Shown: positions 20,363-29,651, numbered from the stretch's first letter. The stretch: 64,000 bases of DNA from Flavobacteriales bacterium (GCA_030149285.1 JASBRU010000007.1:1-64000); one strand, 5' to 3'. The notes: generated by a model not told the origin, from the sequence alone. A program made the numbers and translations.

Positions 20363-22081
20363 TTACAGTCCTAAGTCAGAAATAATACTATCAATTTTTG
20401 CTTTTAGTTCAGCATCTGCTTTTTCGTAGTCAGCTTTATTATCTAGTGTTCCTTTAACACTAAAGTAAAACTTGATTTTTGGCTCGGTGCCCGATGGGCG
20501 AGCTGTAATTTTACTACCATCTGCTGTGAAAAACTGCAACACGTTTGACTTTGGTAAATCAATAGCTGTTTTTTCGCCGGTAGTTAAATCTATAGATTCT
20601 GAATTTTGATAGTCTTTAAGACAAGTAACATCTTGTCCGTTTATTTGTTTCGGCGGATTGTTACGATAGGTGTCCATCATTGCTTGAATTTCTTCAGCTC
20701 CGGCTTTTCCTTTTTTAGTAATAGAGATAAGGTGTTCTTTATAAAAGCCAAACTCTACATATAAGTCTAGTAGTTTATCAAAGAAACTACTGTTTTGTGC
20801 TTTTGCCCAAGCTGCAATTTCTGCCAGCATTACGGCTGAACTTACTGCATCTTTATCACGAACAAAATCGCCAATTAAATAGCCATAGCTTTCTTCGCCA
20901 CCGCCAATAAAGGTTTGCTTTCCTTCTCGTTCTCTTATTAACTCAGCAATGTATTTAAAGCCGGTTAATACGATTGGACAGTCTATATTGTGTGCTTTAG
21001 CAATATCTTCTATCAAGCCGGTAGTAACAATAGTTTCAGCTACAAACTGTTTGCCATCTAATTTACCTGCTTCTTCCCATTTTTTGATGAGGTAGTATAC
21101 CAATAATGATCCTGCTTGGTTACCATTGAGCAATACCATCTCACCTTTTGGGTTTCTTACGGCAATACCCACACGGTCAGCATCCGGGTCCGTACCAATA
21201 ACCATATCTGCATTTACATCATCAGCTAACTTTACTGCCATATCTAAGGCAGCAGCTTCCTCAGGGTTTGGTGACTTTACTGTGGGGAAATTTCCATTAG
21301 GTTCGGCCTGTTCTTTTACAATGTATATATTTTCAAAGCCTGATTCCCTCAAGGCATCAGGTACTAACATAATAGCAGTACCATGAATAGAAGTAAATAT
21401 AATTTTGATGTCTTCTTTGCCTTCATCACTTAACGATAGTTTTTTTACTTCATCTAAGTATACTTTATCAACTTCATCACCAATAATCCGGATGTTATCT
21501 TCTATAGCTTTAAAGTTTACATCATCCGGAGATTTTATTTTACGTACTTCGGTAATCACATTTTTATCATGCGGTGCTACCAACTGTCCACCATCTTCCC
21601 AGTATACTTTGTAGCCATTGTATTCTTTTGGGTTATGAGATGCTGTGATAACAATACCACTCTGGCAACCTAAATGACGAATAGCAAATGAAAGCTCAGG
21701 AGTAGGGCGTAGGGCATCAAACAAATATACTTTTATACCGTTTGCCGATAGTACTTCTGCCGCTTTACGTGCAAATAAACTACTATTGTTGCGGCTATCA
21801 TGTGCAATGGCAAGCTTTATTTCTTGATTAGGGAAACTTTGTAATAGATAATTTGCTAAGCCTTGTGTAGCCATACCTATTGTGTACATATTTACACGAT
21901 TGGTACCCGGGCCCATAATACCGCGCAAACCTCCGGTTCCAAAATCCAAATCTTTGTAAAAAGAATCGGTAAGCTCAGTAGGGTTTGTATCTATTAGGTT
22001 TCGGATTTGCCCTTTGGTTTCTTCATCGTAGTTTCCATCAAGCCATTCTTGGGCTCTTTCCAATATAGTATCGTCAATCAT
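20363..22081 (-). CDS. Phosphoglucomutase / phosphomannomutase (alpha-D-phosphohexomutase family)
   Basis: The enzyme interconverts hexose 1- and 6-phosphates. The 572-residue protein carries the catalytic phosphoserine loop TASHNPKEYNGYK (about residues 146-158), the metal loop GTDPDADRVG, the sugar loop GGEESYG and the phosphate-binding RPSGTEPKIKFY near the C-terminus. Length fits the bacterial PGM/PMM type (PgcA-like). Which sugar is preferred cannot be read directly. The downstream TlpA-type gene follows after one base. Confidence 0.93.
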   Translation of the reverse strand: MIDDTILERAQEWLDGNYDEETKGQIRNLIDTNPTELTDSFYKDLDFGTGGLRGIMGPGTNRVNMYTIGMATQGLANYLLQSFPNQEIKLAIAHDSRNNSSLFARKAAEVLSANGIKVYLFDALRPTPELSFAIRHLGCQSGIVITASHNPKEYNGYKVYWEDGGQLVAPHDKNVITEVRKIKSPDDVNFKAIEDNIRIIGDEVDKVYLDEVKKLSLSDEGKEDIKIIFTSIHGTAIMLVPDALRESGFENIYIVKEQAEPNGNFPTVKSPNPEEAAALDMAVKLADDVNADMVIGTDPDADRVGIAVRNPKGEMVLLNGNQAGSLLVYYLIKKWEEAGKLDGKQFVAETIVTTGLIEDIAKAHNIDCPIVLTGFKYIAELIREREGKQTFIGGGEESYGYLIGDFVRDKDAVSSAVMLAEIAAWAKAQNSSFFDKLLDLYVEFGFYKEHLISITKKGKAGAEEIQAMMDTYRNNPPKQINGQDVTCLKDYQNSESIDLTTGEKTAIDLPKSNVLQFFTADGSKITARPSGTEPKIKFYFSVKGTLDNKADYEKADAELKAKIDSIISDLGL

Positions 22082-22135
22082 TGCTTTTCAATTTTTGCAA
22101 AGATGCTTTTTTATAGTTAATTGTATGTAAATGAT

Positions 22136-22849
22136 TTATTGTTTTCGGATACTTCCTGCTCCCTCAATTTTAGAGTTTACATTAGGTGTACCTAGGTAGC
22201 GTATGGAACCTGCGCCATCTACACTGGCTTTTAGGTTATCTCTGACATTAACCTTTGCAGAGCCAGCACCATCTATATCTATTTCAAGATCTTCTATTTC
22301 AAAATCATTAGCATCTAATTCTCCGGCTCCATCAATACCTATTTTTGCTCTATCACATTTTCCGGTAAGCTTTACATCGGCTGCCCCGTCACAAACCATT
22401 TTCAGTTTGCTAACATCTAAATTCATATCTATCTCTACTGCACCATCAGCATTTATATAAAGTTCGTCAAACTTCATAGGGTTTTTGGCAACTACATCTA
22501 CAGCACCATCAAACTTCATGTCTGTAATATTAGTTACAGTAATATATAGTTTCATTTCTGTAACACCTCTAAAAGTCCCTTCAGTAGAAATACTCAGCCT
22601 CTCATCTTCGTTAAGGACAATTACCTTATTTTGTAAGTTATCATCAATTTCTACCTGCAAGTCTGCTATTTCGCCTTGCTTAATAAACACATCAAAAGCA
22701 CCATCAACATATAGTTTGCTGAAATTAGCAACTGCTTTCCTTTCAAGAACTACATTGCCACTACCTTTGGTATAGTTTATACATGAATTGATGCTAAATG
22801 CTACTGCTAATAATGTAATTGCAATAATGGGCTTACTTAAGGTTCTCAT
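22136..22849 (-). CDS. GIN-domain (DUF2807) lipoprotein
   Basis: The 237-residue protein has an N-terminal lipoprotein-like signal ending in SINSC and a DUF2807 beta-helix. Eight spaced copies of a D/E-G-A motif (VDGAFDV, FDGAVDV, ADGAVEI, CDGAADV, IDGAGEL, IDGAGSA, VDGAGSI, IEGAGSI) mark the turns. This 'head GIN' family is common in Bacteroidota and of unknown function, likely outer-membrane associated. I use the ATG at 22849; another lies three codons upstream. Confidence 0.87.
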   Translation of the reverse strand: MRTLSKPIIAITLLAVAFSINSCINYTKGSGNVVLERKAVANFSKLYVDGAFDVFIKQGEIADLQVEIDDNLQNKVIVLNEDERLSISTEGTFRGVTEMKLYITVTNITDMKFDGAVDVVAKNPMKFDELYINADGAVEIDMNLDVSKLKMVCDGAADVKLTGKCDRAKIGIDGAGELDANDFEIEDLEIDIDGAGSAKVNVRDNLKASVDGAGSIRYLGTPNVNSKIEGAGSIRKQ

Positions 22850-22916
22850 AATAGACAAGTTTATTTAGAAAGGGAAGGTACTAAATATGCTTAAATTTTT
22901 ACCGAAAAATGCATTT

Positions 22917-24377
22917 TTACTCAGGTGCGGTCATAGATTTTTCTATATCTGTAAATGGAATAACCGTTTTTACATTGTAGCTATCTATTGGCCAAGATTG
23001 AATAACAGTCTCTACCTGTAGGTTTAAATCTTTTATGGCATTATACAAACCGGCTTGTCTCGGTCCTGCTTTTTTAATCTCTTCATCCTTTTTTATCCAT
23101 ACCAAGTCATCCTGAAACAACATTTTTTCGTTAGGGAAATAGTATACCAGATAGTCTGCTGTATGTGCAGATTTTTCTCCAATAAAGTGGATCTCCATTG
23201 TGAGTGTTCCGTCTGTTATCGTTTTTACAGTCTCTATGTTTTCTAATTTCAAATCTATTGGCACTCGCTCTAATTTATCTGGGTGTAAGCTATGTGAGGC
23301 AGTGGCTAAATAGTTTACATATTCATTGTTACTCTCTACACATAAAATGGTTGCCTCTTCATGTACAAAAGCCCTTAAGCCACCTGTATAGTGGTTGTGA
23401 TGGTGCCCAAATACAAAATATTTTATGGGTTTATTTGGAACTATTTTTTTTGCTTCTGCAATTATCAATTCTCCATTCTCACTATTTAGAGGTGCTTCGG
23501 CAATTAGTAAAAAGTCTTCAAATTCTACCATTAGCACTCTATCATCGGTATGTTTTAACTCAATAAAACGTATTCTCTCGGTGTAATCAACAATATTAAC
23601 TTCAGGAGTTTTTTCTTTTTCCTCTACAAAACTGTAGACATCTGGTCTTTTAATTAATTCGGGGGCAGCGGAAACAATTTCTGCACTCAATATTTTTACC
23701 TCTTCAGATAGTTTACCGTTTGTTTTTTCTACATCAATAATAGTCGCATAGCTAGCATTCTCAACTTGGTGATACTCATTGTATGTATAGGATGTTAATA
23801 CATCTCCATATAATTCATCAAACTCAAGTATAGTTACTTTATGAATGAGTTTGCTAGTTTTGTAAATGTATAGGGTTACAATTCTATCATTTACAGAAGC
23901 TTCATAAATAGCAAACTCTTCTGTGCTCTCTTTACTTAAGGGTATGTTGTATTGGATAAAATAATCGATAAGAAAAACAGGGGTGTAGCGTGCCGTTTTA
24001 AAGGTAGCTTCGTAAAACCTATCTTCAGTTATGCCAGTTAGTTTTTGCTCGCCAAAGCCAATTTGCATAAGCTCTGTTTTAGTGAGGTGGCTTTTTGCAT
24101 CGTAAGTTTTTTCTCCGGCTTGTAAGGTACCTGATTTTACAAAGTCATTGGCATTACACCAAATGGTTCCACTTATTTGATGTTCTCTTGCTTGCCATGG
24201 TTTAAAAGCATGGTATAGCCTATTATATGTTTCTTCAAAAGAAATTTTTAGGTAAGGGTCAGCCCCAAAGTTTCCAAGCTTTTGTTGGCAATCAACTAAG
24301 TAGTCGGGGTTTTTGGCGTAACTAGTAAGAGTAACAATTAAAAGTAATACGGTGGTTAGTGTTTTTCTAAGTGTCAT
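22917..24377 (-). CDS. Secreted metallo-beta-lactamase-fold hydrolase with altered metal motif
   Basis: The 486-residue protein starts with a signal peptide (RKTLTTVLLLIVTLTSYA). A large N-terminal part of unknown role (about 240 residues) is followed by an MBL-fold domain with HHHNHYTGG (residues 325-333) as the metal loop, a further His in SAHTADYLVYY (His405) and the MLFQDDLVW strand. The usual loop is HxHxDHxGG; here the Asp and next His positions are His and Tyr, so the second metal site may be changed. The enzyme substrate is unknown. It stands alone between the GIN lipoprotein and htpG. Confidence 0.8.
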   Translation of the reverse strand: MTLRKTLTTVLLLIVTLTSYAKNPDYLVDCQQKLGNFGADPYLKISFEETYNRLYHAFKPWQAREHQISGTIWCNANDFVKSGTLQAGEKTYDAKSHLTKTELMQIGFGEQKLTGITEDRFYEATFKTARYTPVFLIDYFIQYNIPLSKESTEEFAIYEASVNDRIVTLYIYKTSKLIHKVTILEFDELYGDVLTSYTYNEYHQVENASYATIIDVEKTNGKLSEEVKILSAEIVSAAPELIKRPDVYSFVEEKEKTPEVNIVDYTERIRFIELKHTDDRVLMVEFEDFLLIAEAPLNSENGELIIAEAKKIVPNKPIKYFVFGHHHNHYTGGLRAFVHEEATILCVESNNEYVNYLATASHSLHPDKLERVPIDLKLENIETVKTITDGTLTMEIHFIGEKSAHTADYLVYYFPNEKMLFQDDLVWIKKDEEIKKAGPRQAGLYNAIKDLNLQVETVIQSWPIDSYNVKTVIPFTDIEKSMTAPE

Positions 24378-24440
24378 GATATCGGTGTTTTCTATTGCAC
24401 AATAAAAAACGAAAGATACTATTATTAATTATATAGAAAC

Positions 24441-24468
24441 AAAAAAGCCCCCAGTATTGGGGGCTTTA
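24441..24468 (-). terminator. Intrinsic terminator of htpG
   Basis: AAAGCCCCCA and TGGGGGCTTT pair around a short loop, and on the minus strand the stem is followed by a run of Ts. It stands just downstream of the htpG stop codon and separates it from the MBL-fold gene. Confidence 0.9.
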
Positions 24469-24484
24469 CAGTACTTTTTTATAC

Positions 24485-26359
24485 TTAGTCTATCAACTCG
24501 TAAGAGCGTTTAATAAAGTTAGTTAGGTCTTCGCCATGCAATAAGTTTTGCGATAGCATAGCTAAATCTGTCGCTTGTTTTATCAAACCTTTTTGTTTCT
24601 CAGTATCAGACTCGCCTAAAATTTTACCGGCCAACTCGTGGTTTGTATTTACTACAAGGTTATATGTTTCCGGTAACTCTCCGTAAAAACCACCACCGCC
24701 ACTCATGCTCATCTCTTTCATACGACGCATAAACTCAGGCATGGTAATCATAAATGGGCTGTCATCGCTACTCATACTCTCAAGCTGAACGTTGTATTTG
24801 TCTTTATTTACAGCACCTTCAACCACTCCTTTTAGAGTCTCTTGTTCTTTATCAGTTAACTTAGAAGGCATTTCTTCGTCCTTCTTAATCAGTTTATCTA
24901 TTGAGTCAGAGTCTACACGAGCAAAACGAATATTCGTGTTTTTGCTCTCTAGTTTTTGAATTAAGTGACTAATAATTGGGCTATCTAATATCAATACATC
25001 ATAACCTTTTTCTTTAGCACGCTCTATATAGGCATGTTGCCCTTCTTTATGAGCTGCGTATAAGTAAATAAGGTTCCCGTCTTTGTCAGTCTGAGCTTCT
25101 TTTATCTTTTCAGTAAACTCCTCAAATGTAAAGTACTTATCAGAGGTGTTTTTGTATAACGAGAATTTTTCTGCTTTGTCATAGAACTTGTCTTCGGTAA
25201 GCATACCGTACTCTATGATTACCTTGATATCATCCCACTTGCTTTCAAAGTCTTTACGATCGTTTTTAAATAAATCGCTCAACTTATCGCCAACTTTTTT
25301 GGTAATGTGGCTTGCAATTTTCTTTACGTTGCCATCGCTTTGTAAATAAGAACGAGAAACGTTTAGCGGAATATCAGGGCTATCAATCACCCCATGCAAC
25401 ATGGTTAAAAACTCAGGAACAATACCCTCTACAGAGTCTGTTACAAATACTTGGTTTTGGTATAACTGAATTTTATTTTTTTGGATTTCCATGTTTGGCT
25501 TAATCTTAGGAAAGTATAGTATTCCGGTAAGCTCAAACGGGTAATCTACGTTAAGGTGTATGTTGAACAAAGGCTCATCAAAAGTCATAGGATATAACTC
25601 TCTGTAAAAGCTTTTGTAATCTTCTTCTGTTAAATCTGCAGGAGCTTTTGTCCAAGCAGGAGTAGGGTTGTTGATGATGTTATCTACAGCAGTCTTTTCT
25701 TCTTTTGCATCATCACCTTCGCCAACTGTATTGGTTTCTTCTCTGGTACCAAACTTAATGGGTACCGGTAAAAACTTACAGTACTTGTTTAAAAGTTCAC
25801 TTATTCTGCTTTCTTCTAAAAACTCGGTAGAGTCTTCTGCAATATGTAAGGTAATGGTTGTGCCTCTTTCTTCTTTCTTAGATTTCTTCAGGCTATACTC
25901 AGGGCTACCATCACATTCCCAATGAGCAGCCTCTTCATCTTTAAAAGATTTGGTGTCAATTTCTACTCGTTCTGCCACCATAAAAGAGGAGTAGAAACCA
26001 AGTCCGAAATGACCAATTATGTCAGAGCCTTCTGCCTTGTCTTTGTATTTTTCTACAAACTCTTCGGCACCCGAAAAAGCAACTTGATTGATGTATTTCT
26101 TTACCTCGTCAGCCGTCATACCAATACCTTTATCGGTAATACTGATGGTCTTTGCTTCTTTATCTACAGCAACTTCAATGGTTAAATCTCCAAGGTCTCC
26201 TTTTGCTTCCCCTAAACGAGATAAGGCTTTTAGCTTATTGGTAGCATCTACAGCATTAGATACTAGTTCGCGTAAAAAGATCTCGTGATCAGAGTATAAG
26301 AACTTCTTAATAATGGGAAAAATATTATCTGCGGTAACATTAATCTTTCCTTTCGCCAT
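24485..26359 (-). CDS. htpG: Molecular chaperone HtpG (Hsp90)
   Basis: Bacterial Hsp90, an ATP-driven cytosolic chaperone. The 624-residue protein starts MAKGKINVTADNIFPIIKK and shows the GHKL ATPase motifs: LRELVSNAVDATNK, the TDKGIGMTADEV box and GHFGLGFYSSFMV. The middle and C-terminal domains follow (LNVSRSYLQSD and DLAMLSQNLLHGEDL). Length is typical. A 40-bp quasi-palindrome lies about 50-90 bases upstream of its start and may be a stress-response control site. Confidence 0.97.
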   Translation of the reverse strand: MAKGKINVTADNIFPIIKKFLYSDHEIFLRELVSNAVDATNKLKALSRLGEAKGDLGDLTIEVAVDKEAKTISITDKGIGMTADEVKKYINQVAFSGAEEFVEKYKDKAEGSDIIGHFGLGFYSSFMVAERVEIDTKSFKDEEAAHWECDGSPEYSLKKSKKEERGTTITLHIAEDSTEFLEESRISELLNKYCKFLPVPIKFGTREETNTVGEGDDAKEEKTAVDNIINNPTPAWTKAPADLTEEDYKSFYRELYPMTFDEPLFNIHLNVDYPFELTGILYFPKIKPNMEIQKNKIQLYQNQVFVTDSVEGIVPEFLTMLHGVIDSPDIPLNVSRSYLQSDGNVKKIASHITKKVGDKLSDLFKNDRKDFESKWDDIKVIIEYGMLTEDKFYDKAEKFSLYKNTSDKYFTFEEFTEKIKEAQTDKDGNLIYLYAAHKEGQHAYIERAKEKGYDVLILDSPIISHLIQKLESKNTNIRFARVDSDSIDKLIKKDEEMPSKLTDKEQETLKGVVEGAVNKDKYNVQLESMSSDDSPFMITMPEFMRRMKEMSMSGGGGFYGELPETYNLVVNTNHELAGKILGESDTEKQKGLIKQATDLAMLSQNLLHGEDLTNFIKRSYELID

Positions 26360-26408
26360 TTTTTCAAGAATTTTTAATTGTACAATTTATTTGTTTCGGC
26401 ATTATATA

Positions 26409-26448
26409 GTCAACTTTTATGCCAGTAGAATTTTACTGACAAGTTGAC
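26409..26448 (-). promoter_or_regulatory. Nested inverted repeat upstream of htpG
   Basis: GTCAACTT (26409-26416) and AAGTTGAC (26441-26448) are perfect 8-bp inverted repeats, and inside them CAGTA (26423-26427) faces TACTG (26434-26438). The element lies 50-90 bases in front of the htpG ATG in the 184-base gap shared with the divergent lipoprotein gene. It could be an operator for either gene. Confidence 0.4.
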
Positions 26449-26543
26449 GGCAGAAGTATCATTTTATGACGGGAAAAAAGTTTTAAGGCTTATTTGTTTA
26501 GCTTTGGAGAATATAAAATAGATACTTAATCCTACCCTACAAA

Positions 26544-27371
26544 ATGAAGATTAATTTTTTACCTAAACTCATTTTATTAGTTATAATAATTACTGCTTGT
26601 ACATCTGAAAAAGATTGTAAAGATGATTATGTGATTTTAAACAATAGTTTTGCTTGTGTAAATACAGGTTTTTCATATTTATTTTGTGAAAATGACTCTA
26701 ATCTCTTGCCAATAAAAGAGGCTGATACAAGGTATAGCTATTCTCGTTCAATTATAGATGTGATTGATAAGCGTTTAAAATCATGTGATAATAAAGGGCA
26801 GTATGTTCTTTTAAAAATACAAGTGCTGACAAGTATGATGGAGTATGATGAGGCGATAAAGTTCATTCAAAAAACGGATTCTACTTATTTTACTTATCAG
26901 AATTACTTTAGAGGTTTTGCTGGACTAAGTAGTGATACTTCTAGGTTTTCTCCATACAACACTAAGAGTAATCACATAAACTATATTAAAGCATTTGCTT
27001 CTACTGAAAAAGGAGATTTCGAAAGCGCAAAAAAGTTTTTAAAACTAATAGATGCTGATATGTCTGTTTATCTTAGTAAAAACTCAAATGACTTTACTAT
27101 CCTAAGTGAGTTATTTTCAGTTAAATCAGTATATACTGATTCACTAGCTTTAATTGCAGAGTATGATTCTATTACAGCTTTAGGTAATCAGCTTCACAAA
27201 GAGTCTGTAAATGATTTAAGAAGAATGATCTATCAAAATCATAATATGCTTGAGGAAATCAAAGAACAATTTGATTTGATGAGTGAAGAAAAAGATAAGC
27301 TGATTATAGATTACCAAGAGGAATATAAGAATCGGTCAAATATTCTGGACTATAAAATCCCTTCTGAATAG
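26544..27371 (+). CDS. Uncharacterised lipoprotein
   Basis: I do not recognise this 275-residue protein. It begins with a lipoprotein signal (LPKLILLVIIITAC), and has four further cysteines early on (in SEKDCKDD, NSFACVN, LFCEND and LKSCDNK) followed by a helical, charged body with a possible TPR-like pair (KGQYVLLKIQVLTSMMEYDEA and AFASTEKGDFESAKKFLKLI). The last third (from HKESVNDLRRMI) is a likely coiled coil. Its codons are AT-rich. It is divergent from htpG and is followed by fabH after an inverted repeat. Confidence 0.75.
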   Translation: MKINFLPKLILLVIIITACTSEKDCKDDYVILNNSFACVNTGFSYLFCENDSNLLPIKEADTRYSYSRSIIDVIDKRLKSCDNKGQYVLLKIQVLTSMMEYDEAIKFIQKTDSTYFTYQNYFRGFAGLSSDTSRFSPYNTKSNHINYIKAFASTEKGDFESAKKFLKLIDADMSVYLSKNSNDFTILSELFSVKSVYTDSLALIAEYDSITALGNQLHKESVNDLRRMIYQNHNMLEEIKEQFDLMSEEKDKLIIDYQEEYKNRSNILDYKIPSE

Positions 27372-27384
27372 GCTGGTATTAATA

Positions 27385-27418
27385 CTACAATACTTCTAAA
27401 AGAATTTTTATATTGTAG
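27385..27418 (+). promoter_or_regulatory. Inverted repeat between the lipoprotein gene and fabH
   Basis: CTACAATA (27385-27392) and TATTGTAG (27411-27418) are perfect 8-bp inverted repeats, separated by 18 bases, 20 bases before the fabH ATG. It may be a weak terminator for the lipoprotein gene or an operator for fabH; the AT-rich stem has no T-tract directly after it. Confidence 0.3.
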
Positions 27419-27438
27419 CAACATATAGTCGTAAGGAT

Positions 27439-28446
27439 ATGAAACAATCGAAGATAGTAGGGATAGGACATTTTGTACCGGAAAATGTAGTGACAAATGA
27501 TGAATTGTCTGAATTGATGGATACCAATGACGCTTGGATTACTGAGCGTACAGGTATAAAAGAACGCAGACATATTGTAAAAGGCGATGGTAACAGTACC
27601 TCTACAATGGGTACAAAAGCTGCCCGAATGGCTATTAAAAATGCCGGTTTAACTCCAGATGATATAGATTTTATTGTGTTTGCAACCTTAAGCCCAGATT
27701 ATTATTTTCCGGGACCCGGTGTGCAGGTACAAGAGCAATTGGGCATTAAAGAAATTGGGGCTTTAGATGTCAGAAATCAATGCTCGGGTTTTGTGTATGG
27801 CTTGTCAGTTGCCGATCAGTTTATCAAGACGGGTATGTATAAAAATATATTGGTGATAGGTTCTGAGGTCCATAGTGCCGGATTAGATATGACTACCCGC
27901 GGTAGAGGAGTTTCTGTAATATTTGGAGATGGAGCAGGGGCCGTAGTAATGCAAGCCACAGATGAAAAAGACAAAGGTATACTCTCTACACACCTACACT
28001 CCGAAGGGAAGCATGCTGAAGAGCTAGCCTTAATATCGCCCGGTACCTTAGATTGGGTAGATAAGTTTATTGAGCGTAATGACCCGGAGGATACACGCTA
28101 TTACCCCTATATGAATGGTAACTTTGTGTTTAAGCATGCTATTGTTCGTTTTAGCGAAGTAATAATGGAAGCTTTACAAACCAATGGCTACCAACCATCG
28201 GATATAGATTTATTGGTTCCGCACCAAGCCAATTTGCGCATTAGCCAAATGGTACAAAAACAATTTCAGCTGCCAGATAGTTCTGTATATAACAACATAC
28301 AGAAGTATGGCAATACCACTGCCGCATCTATACCTATTGCCTTAAGCGAAGCTTGGCAAGAAGGAAAAGTAAAAGAGGGCGACTTGATTTGTTTAGCCGC
28401 ATTTGGGAGTGGTTTTACCTGGGCTTCTGCCTTAATAAGATGGTAA
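27439..28446 (+). CDS. fabH: 3-oxoacyl-ACP synthase III (KAS III)
   Basis: FabH condenses acetyl-CoA (or branched primers) with malonyl-ACP to start fatty acid synthesis. The 335-residue protein carries the full catalytic triad: Cys115 in VRNQCSGFVYGL, His262 in VPHQANLRI and Asn292 in KYGNTTAASI. FGDGAGAVVMQ and the C-terminal LAAFGSGFTWA also fit. FabH paralogs that act in other pathways are frequent in Bacteroidota, and no other fab genes are nearby, so a specialised role is possible. The CoA-binding gene follows after one base. Confidence 0.93.
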   Translation: MKQSKIVGIGHFVPENVVTNDELSELMDTNDAWITERTGIKERRHIVKGDGNSTSTMGTKAARMAIKNAGLTPDDIDFIVFATLSPDYYFPGPGVQVQEQLGIKEIGALDVRNQCSGFVYGLSVADQFIKTGMYKNILVIGSEVHSAGLDMTTRGRGVSVIFGDGAGAVVMQATDEKDKGILSTHLHSEGKHAEELALISPGTLDWVDKFIERNDPEDTRYYPYMNGNFVFKHAIVRFSEVIMEALQTNGYQPSDIDLLVPHQANLRISQMVQKQFQLPDSSVYNNIQKYGNTTAASIPIALSEAWQEGKVKEGDLICLAAFGSGFTWASALIRW

Positions 28447-28447
28447 A

Positions 28448-28810
28448 ATGAGCAAAAAAACACTGGTGATGGGCGCATCACCCAACCCAAGTAGATATTC
28501 TTACTTAGCAACTGCTAAACTGGCTAGATATGAACATGAGGTAATACCCTTTGGTGTGCGTAAAGGCGAGATTGAAGGTATACCCATAGTTAATGAATTG
28601 CCACAAGATGAGGATATAGATACGGTAACCCTATACTTAAACCCAGACTTACAAAAACAATATTACGATTACATTTTAGGTTTGCACCCCAAGCGAATCA
28701 TCTTTAACCCCGGTACAGAAAACCCCGAATTTATAAAGCTGGCTAAAGAAAATAATATTGGTACTGAAATTGCATGTACACTTGTACTTCTCAGTACTGA
28801 GCAATATTAA
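28448..28810 (+). CDS. CoA-binding domain protein (YccU-like)
   Basis: The 120-residue protein is a single Rossmann-type CoA_binding_2 domain, with KTLVMGASPNPSRYSYLA at the N-terminus, the PFGVRKGEIEGIPIVNEL block and RIIFNPGTENPEF. It begins one base after the fabH stop, so the two are in one transcript. The family binds CoA in crystal structures, but its function is unknown. Confidence 0.87.
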   Translation: MSKKTLVMGASPNPSRYSYLATAKLARYEHEVIPFGVRKGEIEGIPIVNELPQDEDIDTVTLYLNPDLQKQYYDYILGLHPKRIIFNPGTENPEFIKLAKENNIGTEIACTLVLLSTEQY

Positions 28811-28814
28811 TCAT

Positions 28815-29600
28815 ATGAAATTCCTTTTAATCATCAGTATAGCTTTTCAGCTTGTAACCTTTAATAAACTATCTGCACAAGTTGGTACTGTTTCTAGTGG
28901 AGCAGAAGAGGGGATGCCTGAAATGATTCATACAGGTGATGGAGAAAGTTTTGTATGGTTGAACTACAGAGAAGATGAGCGCACTTTGCCGCAACTAACC
29001 TTTACAGACATTACAGAAGAAACATTTCTTAAATACTATAAACCCACTGCAAGAGTTGTAGACTCTAGTAAGGTTAATTGGGCAGATACTACCTATACCA
29101 TACAAACCAGTAAGGCCAAAATTACTTTTGACCATATGCCCAAAAATTATAATTACAACAAAAGAATTGGGTGGCATAATTACAAAGGCTATTTACCAGA
29201 ATTAGATATGTATATACTAGAGAGCTGGACCGATGGTGAGTTTTTATTAGGAGAGTTGTATGTGCTAGATAGTATGAGTAGTATATTGTATTTATTAAAT
29301 ACCGATACTGACGGACCAGCCAATGATGTATTTATATCGCCAGATGATAAGTACATGCTCTATTATGGTAATAGTGTGGTTGGTAGCCCTAGCTGTAACA
29401 TGGGGGTGGCTAAAGCATATCAAAAAGAGGGAATTACTTATTACAAAAACTACAAAGGGGTTTCTATAGAAGGACAGTATGTAAAAGATTATGCTTGGAA
29501 AGATGATAAAACGCTGCTATTAAAAATTTTAAATAGAAAATACGATAGAGAAAGCAGAGAATGGAAAGAGCATTATACCTATGTAAAAACTATCCTCTAA
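28815..29600 (+). CDS. Secreted protein, first of three tandem paralogs
   Basis: I do not recognise the family. The 261-residue protein has a cleavable signal peptide (KFLLIISIAFQLVTFNKLSA) with no lipobox. It shares with the next two genes the blocks FTDITEETFLKYY, ELDMYILESW, ISPDDKYMLYYGN, KDYAWKDDKTLLLKI and the C-terminal YVKTIL, and so is their divergent paralog. It starts four bases after the CoA-binding gene, and I chose the ATG at 28815 because it yields a proper signal peptide. It lacks the palindromic leader found in front of copies 2 and 3. Confidence 0.8.
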   Translation: MKFLLIISIAFQLVTFNKLSAQVGTVSSGAEEGMPEMIHTGDGESFVWLNYREDERTLPQLTFTDITEETFLKYYKPTARVVDSSKVNWADTTYTIQTSKAKITFDHMPKNYNYNKRIGWHNYKGYLPELDMYILESWTDGEFLLGELYVLDSMSSILYLLNTDTDGPANDVFISPDDKYMLYYGNSVVGSPSCNMGVAKAYQKEGITYYKNYKGVSIEGQYVKDYAWKDDKTLLLKILNRKYDRESREWKEHYTYVKTIL

Positions 29601-29630
29601 ATTTTTATGGAATATACCTTTTGCCAGCAC

Positions 29631-29651
29631 CTATTTAATATAATTAAATAG
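29631..29651 (+). promoter_or_regulatory. Palindromic leader of paralog 2
   Basis: CTATTTAAT, three bases, ATTAAATAG: a perfect 9-bp inverted repeat ending 7 bases before the ATG at 29659. The same element, with one base changed in the spacer, precedes paralog 3 at the same distance. It overlaps the expected ribosome-binding region, so it could be an operator or a translation-control hairpin. Confidence 0.5.

Noticed and set aside
27385-27573. Reverse open frame over the fabH start
   Set aside because: It overlaps fabH in an alternative frame and has no domain features; the inverted repeat there is a more plausible signal.
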